Source of the DNA: Verrucomicrobia bacterium UBA6015 | GTDB taxonomy: Bacteria; Verrucomicrobiota; Kiritimatiellia; UBA8416 | Assembly (NCBI GenBank): GCA_002428045.1 | Contig: DIZZ01000080.1 | Location: forward strand, 1-13,791 | DNA: 13,791 nt | Direction: 5' to 3' | Part shown: in pieces, positions 1-7,894 of the stretch | How the letters are laid out: each line of letters opens with the position of its first letter | Numbering within the stretch: position 1 is the stretch's first letter | Program-made: the position numbers and the translations under genes | The notes under the pieces: generated by a model | Database searches by the model: none | The model's input: only the letters and a program-made list of their open reading frames with translations | What the model was told of the DNA's origin: nothing

Positions 1-1996
1 TTACGGGGAAATAGCGATCAATAATCGCCTGTAAGACTTTTCCCGCCTTGGCGGCCTGTGCCTCGTCATAGGTGGCCCAACGTGCCGCATGGTTGCGCTC
101 AGTTGTGAAGCCGTCCGTCCGCGGCTCCTTGCCCCACCATTTGAAGGCGTAGTCCCGAAACGCGGCATTATCGGCAGGAATCAGTCCTTTGTAATGAACA
201 AGAAGCTCATGGATGCGGGTGGATGGGTTCAGGCCAGCCGCACGGAATGCGGCGTCAGACGCTTGCGGATTGACGATCGGGATTCCCCAGAAATGGATTA
301 GCGGACGGAGATCCGCGCCCACTGATTCCGACAGTCGCAGAGTGTAGGCATCACCCTCTTCTCCGGTAGAATTACGAGGCCAGGGCTTTCCATCCATGTG
401 GTCCTGCTGCGTTGATGCGAAAAATTTCCCTAGCGCATCCCATCCAAACAGACGCGCGATGTCAACATATTTGGCATGGCCCTTGAGCTGGTAAGCTCGT
501 TCGGCAGCCTTCATGAAACCGTCGTCAACGAAACTGTCGCTCATCATCCATTCTATGGCGCTCGTATCGAGGGTTTTGAAAGGTTCCTCGCCGGCAAGTC
601 GAGAACCCCGGAAGGCCTCATTCAATTCCGCACCGAAAGCCTGGTGCATGACCGCTACATGTGGAAGATTGACGGCAGACTCCTGATCCCCTACGTATTT
701 TGGGAATAGGAAGGCATGCCCTAACTCATGAAACTCGTAATTGTGTGCATACTGCGGGCCGCGCACAAGATGGTTCCGGCTGTACCCGTCCGTTTCATCC
801 ATAGGGTCATAGCCTCGATTTCCCGCCGGGTAACCTGGATGAAATGCCTTTCCCCGCATTTGCAAGTCGACCTGATTATAGAGAACCTCACGCCCGAACC
901 GATGCGGGCGTCCCATTAGCGCATTGCATACACCCAGCGCCTTATCCCAGTTTTCCATCAGCGTAACCGGATCGTCGAGCGCATAGATCCAACAGGTCGG
1001 CACCTGCATCATGTACATTTCCGACTGAAAGTCCGCCCAGGGCGCCTTATGGAGCCTCTCCACCTTTTGCCATTCCTCGAGCGTGCTCCTGTGAAAAGGC
1101 TTCCACGAGAAATAGGGTGATCGTACCGCGTTTCGCACGTCCACCTCCACAACGCCGGCATCCGCCCTGGCAGGGACCTCAATATAGAGTCCACCACCAA
1201 AGGGGTTGGCGACCTTTACTTCGGTGCGATCAATGTCATAGAGAGCCGTGACTCGATAGAGTCTAAGGACTTTGGGTTTGTTTGAATGATCCCATGAATG
1301 TGCACCCACAAGGATCTGGTATCCTTTGCCGACCAGCGATTCCGGTACGGTTACCGTGGCGATGGTTCCCGGAACAAGGTAGGCTCCCGTGGGTTTGCGG
1401 GCAGGACGCTCCATGTGCATAACCGGACTACCCCACGTGTCAGGGTAGCTACCGTTGATCTTAACTCGGTAGACCGCCGTTGGATCCAGAGTTGCCTCCA
1501 CACGCCCCGGAAAATGATCGGCACTGCCAAAACGGAAACCGTCAAGCAGATCGCGGTGGTTCTGCATGCCCTCCGTATTGTAAAGCTCATCCATCAGGTG
1601 CTGCATGACCCAGAACACGGCCCACCGGGTAACGTCACCCGGCAGTTTCTGCTTCTGGTTCAGCGGAGGATGCTTCACCCAAAGGGGTCCTACCTTTGCA
1701 TCGAAAACGGAAACCAGATCCTGCGCGGCACGAATGGCTGCAGTACTGCTCATCAACGCGGACTTGTTTTCCCCAACCACCTTGGTTAATGCCTCCACAG
1801 CCGCATCATCCAGTACAGACTCGCCACGAATGTGCTTCTGCAATGCGGTCAATGCATCAAGCAGAACCGATGACATCGCCGATGCGCTGTCAACAATTTC
1901 AGTTCCCGCCTTAACCGATTCAGGACGACTCCCGGTGTCATCAGCACAAGCAGTCAACAGCGTTACTAAAAAGAAATGCAGTACAAGTATTCTCAC
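1..1996 (-). CDS. M60-like (enhancin-type) zinc metallopeptidase, lipoprotein, C-terminus beyond the window
   Basis: An open frame of 665 codons without a stop runs from a GTG start at 1996 off the left edge. Residues 1-17 form a signal peptide ending in a lipobox (L-L-T-A-C), so a secreted, lipid-anchored protein is expected. Residues ~110-240 carry the beta-sandwich region typical of M60-like proteins, including T-G-A-Y-L-V-P-G, V-G-A-H-S-W-D and N-P-F-G-G-G-L-Y-I. The gluzincin zinc site is H423-E-L-G-H427 with the third ligand probably E439, fitting HExxHx(8-28)E. Known M60-like enzymes cleave mucins and other O-glycoproteins; substrate here is inference. The GTG start was chosen because AGAGG lies 6 bases upstream; an in-frame TTG two codons earlier abuts that motif and an in-frame TAG precedes it. 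The alpha/beta hydrolase lies 110 bases upstream on the same strand, so cotranscription is possible. Confident on family; the C-terminal domains are not visible. Confidence 0.88.
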   Translation of the reverse strand, partial: MRILVLHFFLVTLLTACADDTGSRPESVKAGTEIVDSASAMSSVLLDALTALQKHIRGESVLDDAAVEALTKVVGENKSALMSSTAAIRAAQDLVSVFDAKVGPLWVKHPPLNQKQKLPGDVTRWAVFWVMQHLMDELYNTEGMQNHRDLLDGFRFGSADHFPGRVEATLDPTAVYRVKINGSYPDTWGSPVMHMERPARKPTGAYLVPGTIATVTVPESLVGKGYQILVGAHSWDHSNKPKVLRLYRVTALYDIDRTEVKVANPFGGGLYIEVPARADAGVVEVDVRNAVRSPYFSWKPFHRSTLEEWQKVERLHKAPWADFQSEMYMMQVPTCWIYALDDPVTLMENWDKALGVCNALMGRPHRFGREVLYNQVDLQMRGKAFHPGYPAGNRGYDPMDETDGYSRNHLVRGPQYAHNYEFHELGHAFLFPKYVGDQESAVNLPHVAVMHQAFGAELNEAFRGSRLAGEEPFKTLDTSAIEWMMSDSFVDDGFMKAAERAYQLKGHAKYVDIARLFGWDALGKFFASTQQDHMDGKPWPRNSTGEEGDAYTLRLSESVGADLRPLIHFWGIPIVNPQASDAAFRAAGLNPSTRIHELLVHYKGLIPADNAAFRDYAFKWWGKEPRTDGFTTERNHAARWATYDEAQAAKAGKVLQAIIDRYFPV

Positions 1997-2106
1997 AAAC
2001 AACCTCTATTCACACGATTTGAAACTAATGTCTTGAATTTCTTAAGGCAGGAACTGATACTCACCTCCGGTGACCGCTAGGATACCTATTCCGTCTCCTT
2101 GCGAAT

Positions 2107-2919
2107 TTACAAATACCCGAGCGAGACCAGGAACTGATCCATGTCGGCAATGGTCTTGCGGTAGAAAGCCTGGTTCGCATAGTTGAAGAATCCGTGAGCC
2201 TGATCCTCGTAAATGTGCAGATCGCAGCGGCCCCCGTTCTCCTCCATCAGGCGCTTGTATTCTTTTGCCGTCGCCACGGTGATGTGCTTATCCTTGGATC
2301 CCAGGAAAACAACGGTCGGCGGGGTCGCCTCGCTGATATTGTGCATCGGCGAGATTTCTTTCCAGTATTCCTTTACCAGGTCATGTCCATAGCCGCCAGG
2401 CCCATTATCAAACACCGGATTGAAAAGGACGAGCGCAACAGGCACCGAGGAGACGGCAAGATCGTCACCCGCTTCCTCAATGGCCGTCGTCGTTCCCGTG
2501 GCCGCCGCCACATGTCCACCGGCGGAACCGCCTCCCGCCAACACCTTGGCCGGATCAACGCCAAGCACTCCCGCATGCTGGCGAATCCACCGGACGGCGG
2601 ACTTCCCATCCTTTACGCATTCGCGGGGTGTCGTTTTATGCGTCCCTTGAACCCGGTATTCCGCCGAGATGGCCACCATGCCTCGCGATGCCAGATGCTC
2701 GCAATGCGGATAAAACTGGCTCGTCGAACCTCCCAACCACCCTCCTCCGAAGAAAAAGACGATGGCACGGCGCTTGTCCGTTGCCTGATGCCCTTCTGGA
2801 TTGAAAATATGCAGTTTCAGCTCAACCTCCCCGAGGGTCTTGAAAACCACCGACTTATCCGGACTGAATCCCTCAACACCCAACGCATACCCCCTTATGG
2901 TTAACACCATCACACACAA
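2107..2919 (-). CDS. alpha/beta hydrolase, acetyl-esterase-like carboxylesterase
   Basis: A 270-residue serine hydrolase of the esterase/lipase (Aes, BD-FAE-like) group. Visible parts, numbered from the TTG at 2919: oxyanion-hole segment F56-F-G-G-G-W61, nucleophile elbow G-G-G-S132-A-G-G, acid D210 in S-K-D-K-H, and catalytic H242 in D-Q-A-H-G-F-F. Such enzymes commonly remove acetyl or other acyl groups from polysaccharides or small esters; the substrate cannot be read from sequence. Length is normal for the family. The start is uncertain: TTG (2919), GTG (2913) and ATG (2910) are all in frame, none has a clear Shine-Dalgarno sequence, and an in-frame TGA closes the frame seven codons above the TTG. 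The hydrophobic stretch V-M-V-L-T-I-R-G-Y-A-L-G may be a short or damaged export signal. It lies upstream of the M60 peptidase gene on the same strand, consistent with a shared glycan/glycoprotein-degrading role. Confidence 0.85.
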   Translation of the reverse strand: MCVMVLTIRGYALGVEGFSPDKSVVFKTLGEVELKLHIFNPEGHQATDKRRAIVFFFGGGWLGGSTSQFYPHCEHLASRGMVAISAEYRVQGTHKTTPRECVKDGKSAVRWIRQHAGVLGVDPAKVLAGGGSAGGHVAAATGTTTAIEEAGDDLAVSSVPVALVLFNPVFDNGPGGYGHDLVKEYWKEISPMHNISEATPPTVVFLGSKDKHITVATAKEYKRLMEENGGRCDLHIYEDQAHGFFNYANQAFYRKTIADMDQFLVSLGYL

Positions 2920-3213
2920 GAAACATTTGGCAACATCAACTCAACGCATAAGAACCCAATTCCCCAAAACACCAACCGGTATATATGCGCCCTTTCCCGT
3001 TGTTAAAATGATTCGCTTTACCCCCCGTTCGCTGCAAAACCAGCGAACATCGCCACCATGGCGTGTCCCCGTGCGTCGCCGGGCAGACACATGGATGCTG
3101 GCAATACATACACAAGTCTAGCACGCCCAGCGTTGCGAGCAAGAGCGAATCTGCGCAAATTCACAACCTTAGTTCGCCTCGTACGTCCAGTTCGCATTTT
3201 AATGATGACTGGA

Positions 3214-3276
3214 GGCAGGATTTTTCAGGATGAATTAGATGGAAACAACAGCATTTAAATCCTGTTAATCCTGTCT
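3214..3276. repeat. imperfect inverted repeat built of AATCCTGT / ACAGGAT units
   Basis: The left arm (3214-3231) reads GGCAGGATTTTTCAGGAT. The right arm (3257-3276) contains AATCCTGTTAATCCTGTC, whose reverse complement matches the left arm at most positions. Each arm therefore holds two near-tandem CAGGAT units. From memory, this motif is a dispersed intergenic element in several PVC and other environmental bacteria. It is not coding. Confidence 0.55.
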
Positions 3277-3331
3277 GAATAATAATCAGTGTCGGTGTGA
3301 CAAGATGGCCCCATCCGTCCCTCATGGAAGC

Positions 3332-3350
3332 CGTCGGACGAAGGCCGACG
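3332..3350 (-). repeat. REP-like palindrome 1 of 3
   Basis: Stem CGTCGG (3332-3337) pairs with CCGACG (3345-3350) around a 7-base loop. Read on the minus strand the hairpin is preceded by TGAG, one base from the GGAG foot seen in some REP elements. It is the farthest of three palindromes beyond the MFS stop codon. Confidence 0.45.
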
Positions 3351-3391
3351 CTCAGCGCATCAGCCCTCTGCTGCCGACCGACCTTGCCACG

Positions 3392-3417
3392 GTCGCGCCC
3401 TTTCGTGGCGCGGCTAC
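3392..3417 (-). repeat. REP-like palindrome 2 of 3, with GTAG foot
   Basis: Stem GTCGCGCC (3392-3399) pairs with GGCGCGGC (3407-3414), with one T-G wobble and a 7-base loop. On the minus strand the hairpin is introduced by GTAG (3417-3414). GTAG or GGAG next to an imperfect palindrome is the known signature of REP elements served by RAYT transposases. A RAYT relic lies in this window at 7140-7652. Confidence 0.5.
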
Positions 3418-3431
3418 AGGGCACCCTCCCC

Positions 3432-3448
3432 CGTCAGCGGGACTGACG
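3432..3448. repeat. palindrome 3 of 3, next to the MFS stop codon
   Basis: CGTCAG (3432-3437) and CTGACG (3443-3448) form a perfect 6-bp stem with a 5-base loop, starting four bases beyond the MFS stop codon. There is no T-run after it on the minus strand, so it is not a canonical intrinsic terminator, though it could slow decay of the transcript 3' end. Confidence 0.45.
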
Positions 3449-3451
3449 CAT

Positions 3452-4873
3452 TTATTTCGACCGGGGGATTTTCCATGACAGGCTCGCCAGCCTGATCAGA
3501 ACTCGAGCGGGAAAGAAGGTGGCCTGAAGCAGGTTGGAATAGACGCTGCCAACCATGTAGCGAAGCGCCTGTCGTGTCGCCATCTTTCCTTCGGGCTCCT
3601 GGAGTGTGCACAACCACCCGACAGCGGCGACGCGCAACAAGGCCGAGGTCATGAAGAGGACTCCATGATACGTCAGCGGCACGCCCAGCACGGTCATGCG
3701 CCATTCATCGCCAAGCCACTGGGCCACGCTCCCCCCGAACACCCCGCTTAACGTGCCCCCCACCGCCAGCACGACACTGTTGATGGCGACGACGGCACTG
3801 TTGCTGCGTCGCCGCTCCCCGCCATCAGACATCCGCAGCAGCCAGTTGAAACCGCCAATATCCATGCCAGCCCAGGCCGCCGTTGCCAACAGCGAGCAAA
3901 GGTAGGCGGGAATCCAATGGTCCTGAGTGACGAAGGCCCAGGCCGCCCCCCCGTTGACAACGAGAATACCGGCAGCAATCAGCGCCAGCTTCGATCCGAA
4001 CCGATCAACCACCCTCCCCCAGAACGGGTAGCTGACCATCCCGACCAGCAGCGGGATCGAGACCAGCAATAGGTTGGCACGATTATTACTCATCCCAACC
4101 ACGTCGAACAGGTAGAGCCACACGAACTGCCCCATGAACCCGGTGGCGAAGGTGATCGTGAACGCATATCCAAGGAATCTCCGGAAATTGCGATCCGCAA
4201 GCGGCTCAGCGATCAGGCTTCGCAACGTGACCGAAGGATGACTGACCACCGGGCCCCCATCGGGCATCTTGGTAAAAAGCAGGATCTCGATCATCCCGGC
4301 CACGCTGGCCAGGGCAAAGATGGTACTGATGATATTCCGCAGGAACAATTGCTGCCCCGGTTCAGGCCAGTCCAGCATCAGACCGCACAAGAACGACAAT
4401 ACCAGGCCGACCCCCTGTCCCAACTGGGTCCGGCGCGAGAAATAGCGCCCCCTGATCTGCCCCGGCACCAGCGCCCCCATCCAGGCCATCCAAGCCGTCC
4501 CTGCAATGTTGGCCAGCAGGCTCGAAATAAACAGGACCACCAGTAGCGCGGCCCATTGCCATGACGGCGGAAAGAGCCACGGCAACCCCGCGATGACCAG
4601 CCAGAGCATGCGATGCAGCAGAGCGCTCCAGAAGAAGATCTCCCGGCGCCGCCCATACCGCTCCAGCACCAGGCTGGCCGGCAACTGGATCAATGCCCCG
4701 ATGAATGGGATCGTCGCCAGAAGCCCGAATCCGAAGTGGCTGACATTCAATAACTTGGCATAGCGCGTAAAAATAGCGCCGCTGACCATGTACATCCAGG
4801 CGGCACCGAACAGCCAGGCCACAATCCCGCGACGCAAGCCCCCTCGCAAATCGGATTGCCTGTCAGCTCTCAT
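3452..4873 (-). CDS. MFS transporter paired with a GH42 beta-galactosidase
   Basis: A 473-residue integral membrane protein with about twelve hydrophobic segments, the usual size for a major facilitator. Loop 2-3 carries a motif-A-like sequence (L-E-R-Y-G-R-R-R), and the second half repeats it as G-R-V-V-D-R-F-G-S-K, marking the two six-helix bundles. The ATG at 4873 follows only a weak GGA, and the gene begins 15 bases after the stop of the GH42 gene, so translation is probably coupled. The shared transcript suggests a carrier for galactosides or the oligosaccharides the hydrolase cleaves; the direction and substrate are inference. The C-terminal ~50 residues after the last helix are basic and cytoplasmic by the positive-inside rule. 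Confidence 0.87.
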   Translation of the reverse strand: MRADRQSDLRGGLRRGIVAWLFGAAWMYMVSGAIFTRYAKLLNVSHFGFGLLATIPFIGALIQLPASLVLERYGRRREIFFWSALLHRMLWLVIAGLPWLFPPSWQWAALLVVLFISSLLANIAGTAWMAWMGALVPGQIRGRYFSRRTQLGQGVGLVLSFLCGLMLDWPEPGQQLFLRNIISTIFALASVAGMIEILLFTKMPDGGPVVSHPSVTLRSLIAEPLADRNFRRFLGYAFTITFATGFMGQFVWLYLFDVVGMSNNRANLLLVSIPLLVGMVSYPFWGRVVDRFGSKLALIAAGILVVNGGAAWAFVTQDHWIPAYLCSLLATAAWAGMDIGGFNWLLRMSDGGERRRSNSAVVAINSVVLAVGGTLSGVFGGSVAQWLGDEWRMTVLGVPLTYHGVLFMTSALLRVAAVGWLCTLQEPEGKMATRQALRYMVGSVYSNLLQATFFPARVLIRLASLSWKIPRSK

Positions 4874-4888
4874 GGTGTTTTCCGTTGG

Positions 4889-6949
4889 CTATGCTTTCCT
4901 GGATAGCACCCTGACGCCGTAACGAGCCAACGTCACCCGCGTGTCAACCGTACCGCCCGCCAGCATGTCACCATAGCAACCGTCCAGCGGAACCGTTACC
5001 TCCGAGGCATTGAAGTTCAGCAGGAACACATAGCGGGTCTCGCCATCCGTGCGCAGTTGTGCAGTGACCCCCGCTGGCAAGTCGACCGCGATCGCCCGCG
5101 AGATCGCGAGTTCAGCCACCAGATTGCCATAGAAATCGGCAATGAAGGCGTCGCGCGTCCGGGCGGCAAGGTAGTATGCCCTGCCCTTGCCGTAGGCATT
5201 GACCGTTGCCGCCGGGGTGCCGGCAAAGTACTGGTCGGCATAGGTCGCCAGCACCGTGCTGCCCTCGGCATGAATCACCGAACAGGTATCTACAGCCTTG
5301 TAGGTGCCGCTCAACCCAGCCGTATTCCCATCCACCGCCGCGATACCCACGGACTCGTGTGCATAGTAACTCTGGCTCTCCTCCTCCCATACACCAAACA
5401 CCTCACGCAGCCCATCCCCGGGAATCCCGCCTAGGTAGCACAGATCAGTCGAGTCCACCACGCCGCTCCAATAGGTCATCACCGCCGTGCCCCCCTCCGC
5501 CACAAATCGCTTGATCCGGCTGGCGAACCCCGGACGCAACAGATAGGCCATCGGGATCACCACCAGCTTGTACGGTTCGAGCGAGCATTCCTGGTCGATG
5601 ACATCCGTCGGCACGCCCTGTTGCCAGAATGCCTGGTAATGCGAAGCGCATTCGTCCCGGTACTTGGTGTTCTCGCCCAGGTAAATCCGGGCACCCTCGC
5701 GAATCGCCCACTCGTTCTCCCAGTCTTGGATAACGGCGACCTCGGGCTTCACGCTGGTACCGACAATCGCGTCAAGCCTGGCCAGCGCCGCCCCGACGTC
5801 GGCCACCTCGCGAAACTCCCGCGTGTGTTCATTGCCGACATGATCGACCACCGCCCCATGGAATTTCTCCATGCAGCCGCGACTCTTGCGCCACTGGAAG
5901 TACTGCACGGTGTCGCTGCCATGCGCAATCGCCTGCAGGCTGGACAGCAGGTGCATGCCCGGCTCCTTGCGTTTCTTCACGCGCCCGCGGGTCGGAATGC
6001 TCGGCACGCTTTCCATCAGCATCCAAGGCTTGCCTTGCTTCATGGAGCGGCACTGGTCGTGCAGCAACGCTGTGCTGACCGCTTCGTGGATCTCATCCTT
6101 GCTTTCATGCCAGTTGGGATACGAATCCCAGGAGATCACATCCACGGCCTTGGCGAACGCCCAGTAGTCGAGCGTTTCACTGCCATTCATGAAATTGGTG
6201 GTCACCGGCACCGTCGGTGTGATCGTGCGCAGCGGGGCGCATTCCGTGTTGAAGAAATCGATGGTCTGATGGGTCTTGAACCGCTCCCAGTCCAGCATCA
6301 AGCCATGGATGCCCTTGTCAGTCGGGAGCACGTAGCTGAAATCGGGAAAGGAGTGTGACCAGAAGGATGACCAGTAGGCCTGGTTGAGATTCTCGATGGT
6401 CTCGTAACGTTCCTTCAGCCACCGCTGGAACCAACTCACGCACAGCTCGCAGTGGCAGTCGCCTCCGTTGTATTCGTTGGATGCATGCCAGACCAGCAGC
6501 GCCGGATGGTCCTTGTAGCGTTCGGCCATCCGCGTGTTGATCTGCACGCATTTCTCGCGGTAGACCGGCGACGTCCGGCAATGGTTATGGCGACCGCCGT
6601 GCCGCTGGCGAACCCCTTCGGCATTCACCCGGCAGGCTTCCGGATAGGCACGGCTCAGCCAGGCGGGCTTCGATCCGCTGGGGGTGGCCATCACCGCAAA
6701 GGCACCGATGGCAGCCAGCTTGTCCATGATCGTGTCCAGCCACTCGAACGTGAAACGCCCCTCCTCCGGCTCCAGCATCGACCAGGAAAAGATCCCCACC
6801 GACATGGCATTGCATCCGGCCAGCTTCATCAACCGCATATCCTCGTCCCAGATCTCCGGTGTGCGGATCCACTGGTCCGGGTTATAGTCACCCCCATGCA
6901 ACATTTTCCTGCAGGCCGAATTGATCGGGTCATAACGTTTGATCATCAT
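4889..6949 (-). CDS. GH42 family beta-galactosidase
   Basis: A 686-residue cytoplasmic glycoside hydrolase. The N-terminal TIM barrel starts with the GH42 landmark H-G-G-D-Y-N-P-D-Q-W (18-27). The acid/base is E159 in W-H-A-S-N-E-Y and the nucleophile is E313 in W-M-L-M-E-S. Four cysteines, C124, C165, C167 and C170 (D-C-H-C-E-L-C), match the structural zinc site of zinc-type GH42 enzymes. A trimerisation-like Rossmann domain (about 395-600) and a short C-terminal beta domain follow. Total length and layout are normal for the family. The first ATG (6949) is supported by AGGGAG with 5-base spacing; a second in-frame ATG follows directly. It is the first gene of an operon with the MFS carrier. 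The lack of a signal peptide means the sugar must be imported first, which fits that pairing. Some GH42 enzymes act on alpha-L-arabinosides, so exact activity is open. Confidence 0.93.
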   Translation of the reverse strand: MMIKRYDPINSACRKMLHGGDYNPDQWIRTPEIWDEDMRLMKLAGCNAMSVGIFSWSMLEPEEGRFTFEWLDTIMDKLAAIGAFAVMATPSGSKPAWLSRAYPEACRVNAEGVRQRHGGRHNHCRTSPVYREKCVQINTRMAERYKDHPALLVWHASNEYNGGDCHCELCVSWFQRWLKERYETIENLNQAYWSSFWSHSFPDFSYVLPTDKGIHGLMLDWERFKTHQTIDFFNTECAPLRTITPTVPVTTNFMNGSETLDYWAFAKAVDVISWDSYPNWHESKDEIHEAVSTALLHDQCRSMKQGKPWMLMESVPSIPTRGRVKKRKEPGMHLLSSLQAIAHGSDTVQYFQWRKSRGCMEKFHGAVVDHVGNEHTREFREVADVGAALARLDAIVGTSVKPEVAVIQDWENEWAIREGARIYLGENTKYRDECASHYQAFWQQGVPTDVIDQECSLEPYKLVVIPMAYLLRPGFASRIKRFVAEGGTAVMTYWSGVVDSTDLCYLGGIPGDGLREVFGVWEEESQSYYAHESVGIAAVDGNTAGLSGTYKAVDTCSVIHAEGSTVLATYADQYFAGTPAATVNAYGKGRAYYLAARTRDAFIADFYGNLVAELAISRAIAVDLPAGVTAQLRTDGETRYVFLLNFNASEVTVPLDGCYGDMLAGGTVDTRVTLARYGVRVLSRKA

Positions 6950-7139
6950 TAAATCTCCCTGTAATAGTTTAAAAAATCACCAGCATCCCATAGACTGTGA
7001 CTTTCTCTTTACGAAACGGAATATTGCTATGTTTTCTGGCGGATGGCTATCATTTTTTTGCAATTCCATTTGCTGTTTGATTTGTTCGTCAAGTATTTAG
7101 GGACACAATTATTGATATTCTATGGTCAACGGGGAGCGG
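6950..7139. other. AT-rich upstream region of the GH42-MFS operon
   Basis: This leader is clearly more AT-rich than its neighbours and holds no gene. It must contain the operon promoter unless transcription comes from farther upstream. On the minus strand a TTGACG hexamer (7093-7088) could be a -35 box, but no good -10 box sits at the right distance. I see no clear operator palindrome. The Shine-Dalgarno sequence of the GH42 gene is at 6960-6955. Confidence 0.5.
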
Positions 7140-7652
7140 TTAGGCGGCCTTTGGCGGTGAGATCGCCTCCTGGCGCAGATCGCGCATCGTGCAAAGATCC
7201 CCCGCCTCGGCACGGCGGAGCATGCGGGCGCCGCTCTTGCGCTTGAGTCCGAACTGCTTCCGGTTGCGCTGGAACACGTCCTCGACAAACGCCTTGGACC
7301 CGAGCACCACCCCGTCGGAGAAGTACCGCACACGGCAGCGCAGCGCCTGGGAAAGTGTCAGCTTGCCGTCGCCGTCGAGTACCGCCTTGACCGCTTCGGG
7401 AGAGAACCCTGCCTTGCGCTCGGTCTGCTGCCCCCGCTCGAAAAGCTGCTGGCGATAAAGACCGCCGACCGTCTCCCATTGGCTGTCCCTTTGCCCATAC
7501 GCGTAAAGAGGCTTCGCCTCCACCAGAAAACCTGCTCCCCCTGGCGCAGGACAGCCAGACTGTGTCGACTCACGGAAATAGCGGCCTTGAACGCTTGTCC
7601 TGCAAGACCCCGGCATCCTGTAAAGTGTGCGATTCCGCCCTCCCGAAGGCAT
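7140..7652 (-). pseudogene. C-terminal relic of a RAYT (REP-associated, IS200-like) transposase
   Basis: The open frame ends with TAA at 7142-7140. About 100 residues (roughly 7484-7173) match the C-terminal region of REP-associated tyrosine transposases in PVC bacteria. Recognisable pieces are R-C-R-V-R-Y-F-S-D-G-V-V-L-G-S-K-A-F-V-E, F-G-L-K-R-K-S-G-A-R and L-C-T-M-R-D-L-R. The N-terminal catalytic part (the HxH motif and the nucleophilic tyrosine of the Y1 transposase domain) is absent: the residues before position ~57 resemble nothing in the family, and other frames upstream do not restore it. It is therefore a broken, inactive copy. Its presence fits the REP-like palindromes nearby. Assignment rests on remembered family sequence. 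Confidence 0.75.
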
Positions 7653-7894
7653 CGTCTCACCCCGAGCAGCGGTTAGTCCCTGCTGCCAGCCCTGCCAGAC
7701 GCTGACACGACGGGTGGAATACCCATCCCCCCTTATCTTCGAAACCCCGCAGCTTAGTCCAACACGATGCTTTCAGTGCGCGCCGGGGCGCACTGAAAGC
7801 CTCTTACTGTTCGCTGCTTTTTCATCATCTCTTCTTCTGCCAAGAGTATCAGTATTTCTGGCACCATGGTAGCGTTGTCCTGCAGTAACTACGC
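7653..7894. other. intergenic gap with a perfect inverted repeat
   Basis: No coding region is supported here on either strand. The only structure seen is the palindrome at 7769-7800. The stretch lies between the broken transposase and the stop codon of the six-hairpin glycosidase, and could be debris left by the transposon. Confidence 0.5.
7769..7800. repeat. perfect 13-bp inverted repeat with 6-base loop
   Basis: GCTTTCAGTGCGC (7769-7781) and GCGCACTGAAAGC (7788-7800) are exact reverse complements around GCCGGG. Neither strand has a T-run after the stem, so it is not a standard intrinsic terminator. It could still terminate or stabilise the minus-strand glycosidase transcript, whose stop codon is ~95 bases away, or be a mobile-element end. 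Confidence 0.7.

Larger units (their letters stand above)
2920..3451. other. intergenic gap with repeats and no recognisable gene
   Basis: About 530 bases separate the alpha/beta hydrolase from the end of the MFS gene. The short open frames here show no family motif and no supporting ribosome binding site. The part next to the MFS gene holds three palindromes (3332-3350, 3392-3417, 3432-3448), and the middle holds an AATCCTGT-type inverted repeat (3214-3276). The part from 2920 to about 3200 should contain the hydrolase promoter, but I see no convincing -35/-10 pair. Confidence 0.6.

Noticed and set aside
1298..2036. Overlapping plus-strand frames of 163 and 143 codons
   Set aside because: Both are antisense to the M60 peptidase, which is continuous in one frame across the region and carries family motifs.
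2194..2904. 236-codon plus-strand open frame
   Set aside because: Antisense shadow of the alpha/beta hydrolase, whose catalytic motifs are clear on the other strand.
3300..3450. CRISPR array beyond the MFS gene
   Set aside because: The three palindromes differ in sequence and spacing; there is no repeated unit with regular spacers and no cas gene.
5621..6358. 245-codon plus-strand open frame
   Set aside because: It lies entirely antisense to the GH42 gene, has the Arg/His/Pro-rich composition of a shadow frame, and matches no family.
7769..7800. Intrinsic terminator for the six-hairpin glycosidase
   Set aside because: The stem is strong but no T-run follows on either strand, so it is listed as an inverted repeat instead.
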